From contig DPRC01000138.1 in assembly GCA_003537695.1 (NCBI GenBank), positions 1 to 6,620 on the forward strand: DNA of 6,620 nucleotides. Direction: 5' to 3'. Within the stretch, counting starts at the first letter, position 1. Each line of letters begins with the position of its first letter. The DNA comes from Polaribacter sp. Its GTDB lineage: Bacteria; Bacteroidota; Bacteroidia; Flavobacteriales; Flavobacteriaceae. Under the pieces are notes generated by a model that was given only the letters and a program-made list of their open reading frames with translations, did not search any database and was not told the DNA's origin. Below, one piece after another: positions 1 to 5,408 of the stretch. Made by a program: the position numbers and the translations under genes.

Positions 1-156
1 AAACTCAGGAATTCTAATGTCAATTGGCAATTATCCACCCAAGAAAAAGAACTGTTGTATTTTGATTGGGTAAAAAAGACGATCAAAAATGTAGCGAGTA
101 TCGAAGCACATTATCTTCAAAATTTACAAAATGAAGAAGCATTGAAAAAAAAGTAG
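1..156 (+). CDS. C-terminal fragment of an unrecognised protein
   Basis: Frame 1 is open from the first base to a TAG at 154-156, giving the last 51 residues of a protein that begins outside the window. The fragment is hydrophilic. It contains a Trp/Tyr-bearing helical stretch (residues about 9-27, with WQLSTQEKELLYFDWVKK) and ends in a Lys-rich tail (EEALKKK). I see no catalytic motif, membrane segment or sorting signal. In particular it lacks the glycine-rich C-terminal domain usual in type IX secretion cargo, so it is probably cytoplasmic. The gene converges with the DUF4258-like gene, with only 44 bp between the two stop codons. I do not recognise the family and assign no function. That it is coding is supported by the uninterrupted frame up to the stop and by ordinary residue composition, but the fragment is short. 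Confidence 0.6.
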   Translation, partial: KLRNSNVNWQLSTQEKELLYFDWVKKTIKNVASIEAHYLQNLQNEEALKKK

Positions 157-200
157 TTTTTAGCACTCATTAGCGTTTAGGATACTCCAATAATTTTGAA

Positions 201-569
201 CTATTCAATAATTACTTTTTCTATGGTGGCAGTAGAATCGCAGCGTTTCACCAATAAGCTTATGTTTTCTAGCGCGTCGTCACCAGTAATATAGTATTCT
301 GCACATGGCGTTTTTCTAGGGTTTCCTTTTCCAAAATCTACATCACCAGTATTTAGAATAGTAGCTATTTTTAGCGAGTCCACATCATATCTCTTCATGG
401 CAGTTTTTGCAGCATCAGAAAATAAACGCTTTTTAATTCTTATTGTTTTCAGGGTTCTTGCATCCATCCCATAATCAAAAGTGGCATTTTTCTTTTGCCA
501 AAAAAAATAAACACCGATAGACCCTAGGGATACACCTATTAAATAATAGAAAATTCTTTTGACGAGCAT
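201..569 (-). CDS. Small membrane-anchored DUF4258-like protein
   Basis: This is a 122-residue protein of unknown function. Residues about 6-24 (FYYLIGVSLGSIGVYFFW) form one hydrophobic segment after a short basic N-terminus (MLVKR). It is therefore probably an inner-membrane anchor with the rest of the protein outside the cytoplasm, although an uncleaved signal sequence is equally possible. The soluble part (residues about 30-122) resembles the DUF4258 fold: a helix with RIKKRLFSDAAKTAMKRYDVD, then a strand pattern with ILNTGDVDF, a YYITGDD turn, and a final strand ending IEKVIIE. The two cysteines (residues 89 and 110) could pair if the domain is exported. The family assignment is from memory of its general pattern and is moderate. 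The gene lies 105 bp downstream of the alanine dehydrogenase-like gene on the same strand and has its own TAnnTTTG element, so it may be transcribed separately. The start is the only ATG ahead of the hydrophobic segment. Confidence 0.75.
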   Translation of the reverse strand: MLVKRIFYYLIGVSLGSIGVYFFWQKKNATFDYGMDARTLKTIRIKKRLFSDAAKTAMKRYDVDSLKIATILNTGDVDFGKGNPRKTPCAEYYITGDDALENISLLVKRCDSTATIEKVIIE

Positions 570-587
570 ACTAAAAATTTTAGGCTA

Positions 588-595
588 CAAATTTA
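588..595 (-). promoter_or_regulatory. Candidate -7 element for the DUF4258-like gene
   Basis: Read on the minus strand these bases are TAAATTTG, an exact match to the Bacteroidetes -7 consensus TAnnTTTG, 18 bp before the ATG. Transcription would start roughly 5-7 bases further on, leaving a leader of about a dozen bases, which suits this phylum. No clear -33 TTG is seen at the expected distance. The assignment therefore rests on one half of the promoter in AT-rich DNA. Confidence 0.4.
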
Positions 596-674
596 GTTTT
601 TTTGAGGTAATTTATAAGAGATCCCTGCTTTTATTTCAAAGAAGATTATAAGAAACAAGACCGCCTGCTAATAA

Positions 675-1871
675 CTATAGAATTAACAAATTAATGTCTC
701 TAAAAGGAAGGTCAAACCAGTCAGCAACTGTTTTATTGGTAAGGACTCCATGGTAAAAATACATCCCGTTTCGCAAACCTTTATCGAATCTTGCGGTATT
801 TTCAAATCCTCCTTCTTCCGCAATATTTAATAAATATGGAGTAAAAATATTACTAATGGAAACAGAAGCTGTTCGTGCATAACGTGCAGGGATATTTGGA
901 ACACAATAGTGGATGATGCCGTGCTTCACAAATGTTGGGGCGGTATGTGTGGTTACATTAGAAGTTTCGAAACAACCACCTCTATCGATGCTCACATCTA
1001 CGATTATAGCACCTTCTTTCATTTTCTCAATCATCTCTTCAGTAGCGCAAATAGGAGATCTGTTTTTACCTCGAATTGCACCAATAGCAACATCACAGCG
1101 CATCAATGCCTTTAAAATTGTTTTTGGTTGCAACGTAGAAGTATAAATTGGGGTGTTTAAACAATCTTGAAGTTTTCTTAATTTACTAATAGAATTGTCA
1201 AAGACTTTTACTCGTGCACCCAGACCGATTGCCGTTCTTGCTGCATATTCGCCAACAGTTCCAGCTCCAAAAATAACAACACTTGTTGGCGGAACCCCTC
1301 CGATATTTCCAAATAGCAGGCCATTTCCTTTGTTGACACCGCTCATGAGCTCACCCGCAATTAAAATAGAAGCAGTTCCCGCGATTTCACTTAAGGATTT
1401 TACAATTGGTAAAGAATCGTGCTCGTCTTTTATATAATCAAATGCCAGTGCTGTAATCTTTTTCTTTGCTAAACATTCGAAGTATTTTTTATTTTGTGTT
1501 TTGAGTTGCAGGGAAGATATTAATATTGTTTTTGGAGCTATATACGTTATTTCCTCTTCTGTTGGTGGAGCAACTTTTAGAATAATATTGCATTTAAAAG
1601 CTTCTTCCACATTATAAGAAATTTTGGCACCTGCATCAGAATATTCTTTATCGGTGTAATTTGCGCCCTCTCCAGCACCTGTTTCTAAAACAACTCTGTG
1701 CCCATTTGCAGTCAATGCACCAACCGCATCAGGAGTCAAGCAAACTCGTTTTTCGCTGAAATAAGTCTCCTTTGGGACACCAATAAATAAATCTCCTTTT
1801 TGCTTTTGTATTTCTAGCATTTCTTCTTGAGGAAGTAACTCTTCTTTACTGAAGGGCGAAAATGGACTCAT
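675..1871 (-). CDS. ald: Alanine dehydrogenase-like protein (Ald/PntA family)
   Basis: This 398-residue cytoplasmic protein belongs to the alanine dehydrogenase / transhydrogenase alpha-subunit family. Canonical Ald interconverts L-alanine and pyruvate plus ammonia with NAD(H). An N-terminal extension of about 27 residues (with KEELLPQEEML) precedes the usual family start GVPKET at 31-36. The N-terminal catalytic domain carries R42 in EKRVCLTP and K99 in ILKV, matching the substrate-binding Arg and Lys of known Ald enzymes. The NAD-binding Rossmann loop is GAGTVG at 202-207. The signature VDVSIDRGGC at 291-300 supplies the conserved Asp. The family-typical C-terminus (GVLTNKTVADWF) is present. 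The catalytic His of canonical Ald (H96 in M. tuberculosis, in the context LHLA) aligns with Q122 (LQLK), and the acidic residue after it is D145 rather than Glu. VPNIPARYART also departs from the canonical PNMPGAVPRT. Family membership is certain, but alanine dehydrogenase activity is not. The start codon lies 7 bp after the tsaE stop, so co-transcription is likely. Confidence 0.88.
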   Translation of the reverse strand: MSPFSPFSKEELLPQEEMLEIQKQKGDLFIGVPKETYFSEKRVCLTPDAVGALTANGHRVVLETGAGEGANYTDKEYSDAGAKISYNVEEAFKCNIILKVAPPTEEEITYIAPKTILISSLQLKTQNKKYFECLAKKKITALAFDYIKDEHDSLPIVKSLSEIAGTASILIAGELMSGVNKGNGLLFGNIGGVPPTSVVIFGAGTVGEYAARTAIGLGARVKVFDNSISKLRKLQDCLNTPIYTSTLQPKTILKALMRCDVAIGAIRGKNRSPICATEEMIEKMKEGAIIVDVSIDRGGCFETSNVTTHTAPTFVKHGIIHYCVPNIPARYARTASVSISNIFTPYLLNIAEEGGFENTARFDKGLRNGMYFYHGVLTNKTVADWFDLPFRDINLLIL

Positions 1872-1878
1872 GGTTTAT

Positions 1879-2286
1879 TTATTTTAGGTGTATGTTTCGT
1901 TGTCCACTCTCTAAAAGTGTTAAGTGAATTTTAACAGTCTCTAAAGGTAGTAAATTTTGGACATTTTGCGGCCATTCTACCAAACACCACTGGTTACGGT
2001 CGAAATAATCCTCTATACCCATATCTAGGGCTTCCACTTCATCGGTAATTCTATAAAAATCAAAATGAAAAACCGTTTCTCCTTTTGAAGTTTGATATTC
2101 ATTTACCAACGAGTAGGTGGGAGAGGAGATATTATCCTGAACCAGTAACTGTTTGCAAATTTCTTTGATAAGCGTAGTTTTACCAACTCCCATTTCTCCA
2201 TAAAATAAGAGTGTTTTATTCTTTGCTACCCCAATGATTGCAAGGGCAATTTCCGTTAAATTTTCTAAAGCATATGTTTTGTTCAT
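1879..2286 (-). CDS. tsaE: TsaE, ATPase of the tRNA t6A37 threonylcarbamoylation complex
   Basis: This 135-residue cytoplasmic P-loop ATPase has the normal length for TsaE (YjeE family). With TsaB and TsaD it supports transfer of threonylcarbamoyl to A37 of ANN-decoding tRNAs; the partner genes are not in this window. The Walker A motif is GEMGVGKTT at 30-38. SSPTYSLVNEY at 54-64 is the family's conserved switch-like motif. HFDFYR at 74-79 contains the conserved Asp (D76), and VEWP at 103-106 contains the conserved Glu and Trp used in nucleotide handling. All key residues are intact. The ATG at 2284-2286 fits the family start. The gene lies 127 bp downstream of porX and 7 bp upstream of the alanine dehydrogenase-like gene. 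The sequence before the ATG is T/A-rich and shows no Shine-Dalgarno sequence. A near-consensus TATTTTTA lies shortly upstream but is too weak to call as a promoter. Confidence 0.95.
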   Translation of the reverse strand: MNKTYALENLTEIALAIIGVAKNKTLLFYGEMGVGKTTLIKEICKQLLVQDNISSPTYSLVNEYQTSKGETVFHFDFYRITDEVEALDMGIEDYFDRNQWCLVEWPQNVQNLLPLETVKIHLTLLESGQRNIHLK

Positions 2287-2350
2287 GGTATCAATAAAAA
2301 CGTAAAAATAAGAAACGGTATAGAATATTAAGATAGGTACCCGGTTAAAT

Positions 2351-2398
2351 TTAAAATAGGTATTTGAATAGTGCTTCTAATGAAGCTAAGGATTCCAT
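2351..2398 (-). CDS. Possible 15-codon micro-ORF between porX and tsaE
   Basis: The ATG at 2396-2398 opens a 15-codon frame, MESLASLEALFKYLF, ending in TAA at 2351-2353. It follows a run of nine A residues and lies in the same frame as porX, six codons after the porX stop, so read-through would add it to PorX. The peptide has the spacing of a short amphipathic helix. A 5-bp inverted repeat falls inside it. It ends 64 bp before the tsaE start. It could be a leader peptide affecting tsaE, a remnant of a longer porX end, or a chance frame. At this length chance is quite possible, and I know no family that it matches. Confidence 0.2.
   Translation of the reverse strand: MESLASLEALFKYLF
2373..2386. 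repeat. Small inverted repeat, GCTTC-4 nt-GAAGC
   Basis: The plus strand reads GCTTC at 2373-2377, TAAT, then GAAGC at 2382-2386, giving a perfect 5-bp stem with a 4-nt loop. It sits in the middle of the micro-ORF between porX and tsaE. It is not followed by a T-run on the minus strand, where transcription is expected, so it is not a typical intrinsic terminator. It could still form a weak RNA hairpin. Confidence 0.35.
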
Positions 2399-2413
2399 TT
2401 TTTTTTCACGCTT

Positions 2414-3958
2414 TTATTTAGGACTATACACTGCGCAAGGAATTATCACCTCTTCTAAAGAAATACCACCGTGTTGATAAGTGTTTTTAAAGTATTTAAC
2501 AAAGTGATTGAAATTATTTGGATAGGCAAAAAATAAATCTTCTTTTGCAAACACAAAGGAGCTATTCATGGCAACTGTTGGCAGAAAGATATCTTTAGGA
2601 TTCCGAACAGCAAAGACATCTTTATCTTCATAAGAGATGCTTCTTCCTGTTTTATAACGCAGGTTAGCGCTAATATTTTTATCACCGATAATTTTCGTAG
2701 GATTTTTACAATTAATGGTTCCGTGGTCTGTGGTAATAATTAATTTTTGTCCCAAAGTCTGCGCTTTTTGAATAATTTCAAACAGAGACGAATTTTTAAA
2801 CCAGCTTAGGGTGAGACTGCGATAGGCTTTGTCATCTCCCGCCAACTCTTTAATGACCTCCATCTCTGTTTTCGAATGGGACAGCATGTCAACAAAATTA
2901 TAAACGACTGCAGTGAGGTCGTTCTGCTTGGTACCATTATAATTTTCAGCCAATTCTTTTCCATTCTTTAGAGACGTAATTTTATAGTATTCATGTTTGA
3001 TATCCAATCCTAAGCGTTTAATTTGGGCGGATAAAAAATCATTTTCAAATAAATTCATCCCACCTTCTTCAGTATCATTTTTCCAGAAATTTGGATATTT
3101 TTTTTCCATTTCAGAAGGCATAAGGCCTGAAAAAATAGCATTTCTAGCATATTGAGTGGCTGTTGGTAATATTGAAAAGTAACTGTACTCTTCTTCTTTT
3201 TTATAGTGGTTGTTAATTAGGGGCTCTAAAATTCGGTATTGATCATATCTTAAATTGTCAATCACAACCCAAAGCACGGGGGCTTCCTTCTTTAGTTCAG
3301 GAACTACATAATCTTTGAATAAAGTATGTGAAAAAGTAGGTTTGTCATGTGCCGTTAAGAATTCTTGATAATTTTTTTTAATGAATTTAAAAAATTGCGA
3401 ATTTGCCTCTTGTTTCTGACTTTCTAAAATTCCAAGCATTCCAGGGTCGCTGATGTTCTCCAATTCCAATTCCCAATGAATTAATTTTTTATACAATTCA
3501 ATCCAATCTTCATGGGAGTTTACCATCGCTAAATCCATTGAAATTTTTCTAAACTCTTGCTGATAGGCAGAAGTCGTTTTTTCAGTAATCAAACGAGAGT
3601 GGTCTAAGTTTTTCTTTAAACTCAATAAAATCTGATTTGGATTTACAGGTTTTATTAAATAATCTGCGATTTTAGAACCGATTGCTTCCTCCATAATATA
3701 TTCCTCTTCACTTTTAGTGATCATGACTACTGGAAGATTCGCTTGTTTTTGCTTAATTTCAGAAAGTGTTTCCAAACCTGACAAACCTGGCATATTCTCG
3801 TCTAAGAAAACAATGTCAAAGTTTTTTTCGTCTACTAGATCTATTGCGTCAGCGCCATTAGTGCAGGTAGTAACTTTATAATCTTTAAGCTCTAAAAAGA
3901 GAATGTGGGGTTTTAATAGTTCAATTTCGTCATCAACCCATAAAATTTGCATGCTCAT
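2414..3958 (-). CDS. porX: PorX-type response regulator with PglZ phosphatase-like domain
   Basis: This 514-residue cytoplasmic regulator is close to the usual PorX length. In Porphyromonas gingivalis PorX works with the sensor kinase PorY and controls type IX secretion. Residues 1-118 form a CheY receiver: acidic pocket VDDE (D9, D10), phospho-acceptor D53 in FLDENMP, T81 and K103 in IKP. All are intact, so it should be phosphorylatable. A helical linker follows (about 120-220). The C-terminal PglZ/alkaline-phosphatase-like domain keeps its metal and catalytic pattern: VVIDNLRYDQ (D234), PTATQYARN (T266/T268, the candidate catalytic Thr), VDMLSH (D357, H361), TTDHGT (D411, H412) and QHGG (H496). 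This set fits a zinc-binding phosphodiesterase-like site. The first of two nearby Met codons (M1, M3) is chosen as start, and either is possible. No porY or secretion-machine gene is in the window. The gene heads a same-strand series with tsaE and the alanine dehydrogenase-like gene. Confidence 0.93.
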   Translation of the reverse strand: MSMQILWVDDEIELLKPHILFLELKDYKVTTCTNGADAIDLVDEKNFDIVFLDENMPGLSGLETLSEIKQKQANLPVVMITKSEEEYIMEEAIGSKIADYLIKPVNPNQILLSLKKNLDHSRLITEKTTSAYQQEFRKISMDLAMVNSHEDWIELYKKLIHWELELENISDPGMLGILESQKQEANSQFFKFIKKNYQEFLTAHDKPTFSHTLFKDYVVPELKKEAPVLWVVIDNLRYDQYRILEPLINNHYKKEEEYSYFSILPTATQYARNAIFSGLMPSEMEKKYPNFWKNDTEEGGMNLFENDFLSAQIKRLGLDIKHEYYKITSLKNGKELAENYNGTKQNDLTAVVYNFVDMLSHSKTEMEVIKELAGDDKAYRSLTLSWFKNSSLFEIIQKAQTLGQKLIITTDHGTINCKNPTKIIGDKNISANLRYKTGRSISYEDKDVFAVRNPKDIFLPTVAMNSSFVFAKEDLFFAYPNNFNHFVKYFKNTYQHGGISLEEVIIPCAVYSPK

Positions 3959-4034
3959 ATCTATTTCTTTATTTGAGAACGTTAAAGCTAAGTATTTGTT
4001 ATTTTACAATCCTTGCAAAATGATAAAATATTGC

Positions 4035-4042
4035 CAAAATTA
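4035..4042 (-). promoter_or_regulatory. Candidate -7 element for porX
   Basis: On the minus strand this is TAATTTTG, an exact match to TAnnTTTG, 76 bp before the porX ATG. It would give a leader of roughly 70 bases. No convincing -33 TTG is visible upstream. An inverted repeat, AAATATT/AATATTT, brackets the element and could be an operator, but both arms are pure A/T. Confidence 0.3.
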
Positions 4043-4085
4043 TAATATTTCTAGAATTTGTAAGTATCCCTTATAAATATATGAA

Positions 4086-4111
4086 TTTGTCACAAGAAAT
4101 ATTGTATTTTG
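4086..4111 (+). promoter_or_regulatory. Weak candidate promoter for the HD-domain gene
   Basis: TTTG at 4086-4089 and TATTTTG at 4105-4111 resemble the -33 and -7 boxes of Bacteroidetes promoters. The second box is one base shorter than TAnnTTTG, and the spacing is short at 15 bp. It would place the transcript start a little before the TTG at 4140. A perfect TAnnTTTG match further down (4135-4142) overlaps that start codon and would remove it from the transcript. Confidence 0.22.
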
Positions 4112-4139
4112 CAATTATACATTGCTAATTATATTACTT

Positions 4140-5363
4140 TTGAAAAAAAACATACCCAACAAACTTAAAATTTTAAATGATCCTATTTACGGATTTATAC
4201 AAATACCAAACTCTTTAATTTTTGACATTATTGAGCATCCTTATTTTCAACGCTTGCGAAGGATCACTCAAATGGGTTTTTCTAATTTAGTATACCCAGG
4301 AGCAAATCATACCCGTTTTCATCATGCCATTGGTTGCATGCATCTGATGCAAAAAGCAATACGTGTTTTAAGATTTAAACAAGTGGAGATTTCTGAGGCA
4401 GAAGAAAATGCATTATGTATTGCCATTTTACTGCATGATATTGGGCACGGTGCATTTTCACATGCCTTAGAGCACAGCATCGTTAATGGAATTAGTCATG
4501 AAGAGATTTCTTTGAAATTTATGAAGAAATTAAATCAAGAGTTTGCTGGGCAACTTAGCTTAGCCATCGAAATTTTTGAAGGTAAAAACGCACGTAAATT
4601 TTTAGGACAGCTGATCTCTAGTCAATTAGATATTGATCGTTTGGACTATTTGAAAAGAGACAGTTTTTACACTGGAGTAACCGAAGGAAATATTTCTTCA
4701 GATCGGTTAATTGCGATGATAAATGTAAAAGACGATGAATTGGTTATTGAGCAGAAGGGAATTTATTCTGTTGAGAAATTTTTAATTGCACGCAGATTAA
4801 TGTACTGGCAAGTGTATTTGCATAAAACAGGCTTGGTAGCAGAAAACACCTTAGTCAATGTGCTAAAAAGAGCAAAAGAACTTGCGGGAGAAGGGGTGCA
4901 GCTATTTGCAAGCTCCGCACTAAAACACTTTTTAGAAGCTCCAATTTCGAAAGCAAACTTTACGGATGAAACTTTAGAAATATTTTCCAGGTTAGATGAT
5001 TATGATGTGTTGTCAGCCATCAAAGAATGGGTGCATCATGAAGATAAAGTGTTGTCTTTATTAGCCACAATGATTGTAGATAGGAAATTATTAAGAATAG
5101 AGATCCAGCAAGAGGCTTTTCAGGAAGTTTATATTGCTAAAAGAAGAGAAAAAGCAATGCGCAAGTTCCATATTTCTGAAAAGGATGTGAAGTACTTTGT
5201 GTTTCATCAAAAGATAAGCAATCAAGCATATACTTTAAAATCACCGATATACATCTTAAGTAAAAATGGAAATTTGAAAGATATTGCAAAAGCATCGGAC
5301 CAATTAAACTTACAAGCACTCACAATACCCGTAGTAAAACATTTTATTTGTTACCCAAAGTAA
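4140..5363 (+). CDS. SAMHD1-like HD-domain phosphohydrolase (putative dNTPase)
   Basis: This 407-residue cytoplasmic protein closely follows the SAMHD1/dGTPase-related HD family, whose best-known members hydrolyse dNTPs to deoxynucleosides and triphosphate. NDPIYGFI near the N-terminus matches SAMHD1 NDPIHGHI, which contributes to the nucleotide regulatory site. FQRLRRI and VYPGANHTRFHH follow, with H62 the first predicted metal ligand. HDIGHGAFSH has H99 and D100. LDIDRLDYLKRD has D164 and the family's YxxRD motif. The four predicted metal ligands are all present, so an active enzyme is likely; the substrate is not shown by sequence. No ATG occurs in frame before codon 45 of this call, well inside the conserved domain, so translation must begin at a non-ATG codon. 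I choose the TTG at 4140 (MKKNIPNKLKILNDP) because conserved similarity starts just after it. A TTG at 4122 would add the hydrophobic LIILL. No functional link to the lipid A genes downstream is evident. Confidence 0.87.
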   Translation: MKKNIPNKLKILNDPIYGFIQIPNSLIFDIIEHPYFQRLRRITQMGFSNLVYPGANHTRFHHAIGCMHLMQKAIRVLRFKQVEISEAEENALCIAILLHDIGHGAFSHALEHSIVNGISHEEISLKFMKKLNQEFAGQLSLAIEIFEGKNARKFLGQLISSQLDIDRLDYLKRDSFYTGVTEGNISSDRLIAMINVKDDELVIEQKGIYSVEKFLIARRLMYWQVYLHKTGLVAENTLVNVLKRAKELAGEGVQLFASSALKHFLEAPISKANFTDETLEIFSRLDDYDVLSAIKEWVHHEDKVLSLLATMIVDRKLLRIEIQQEAFQEVYIAKRREKAMRKFHISEKDVKYFVFHQKISNQAYTLKSPIYILSKNGNLKDIAKASDQLNLQALTIPVVKHFICYPK

Positions 5364-5394
5364 GATGAGATTAGAGAAAACGGTATAATTTTTA

Positions 5395-5402
5395 TATTTT
5401 TG
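5395..5402 (+). promoter_or_regulatory. Candidate -7 element for lpxD
   Basis: TATTTTTG matches TAnnTTTG exactly and ends 6 bp before the lpxD ATG at 5409. A weak TTAG at 5371-5374 lies 20 bp upstream at the -33 distance. Transcription would start at about the ATG itself, giving a leaderless or near-leaderless lpxD-lpxC mRNA. Alternatively the sequence is chance and lpxD is read from the HD-domain gene, whose stop lies 45 bp upstream of the ATG. Confidence 0.4.
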
Positions 5403-5408
5403 CCTTTG

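Larger units (their letters stand above)
3959..4139. other. Divergent intergenic region between porX and the HD-domain gene
   Basis: These 181 very AT-rich bases lie between the two outward-facing start codons and must hold the promoters of both directions. A consensus -7 element for porX lies at 4035-4042. It is flanked by a 7-bp inverted repeat, AAATATT at 4026-4032 and AATATTT at 4044-4050. A weaker candidate for the plus-strand gene lies at 4086-4111. I see no RNA gene, long repeat or terminator hairpin here. Confidence 0.7.

Noticed and set aside
157..200. Bidirectional terminator between the converging genes
   Set aside because: I looked for a GC-rich hairpin with flanking T/A runs and found none. 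Only a CAATAATT direct repeat (188-195, 206-213) is visible, and it is too AT-rich to call.
570..674. Terminator or small RNA after the alanine dehydrogenase-like gene
   Set aside because: There is no stable hairpin with a T-run on the minus strand. The repeated TTATAAGA (612-619, 646-653) is short and A/T-rich.
909..1437. Three plus-strand open frames of 68-80 codons (909-1115, 913-1146, 1195-1437)
   Set aside because: They lie entirely antisense to the alanine dehydrogenase-like gene, overlap each other, and their translations show no recognisable domain. They are shadows of a well-supported gene.
4135..4142. TACTTTTG as the promoter of the HD-domain gene
   Set aside because: It matches the consensus but would start the transcript after both possible TTG starts, with no other usable start codon before the conserved domain. 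Kept as a finding, not as a promoter feature.
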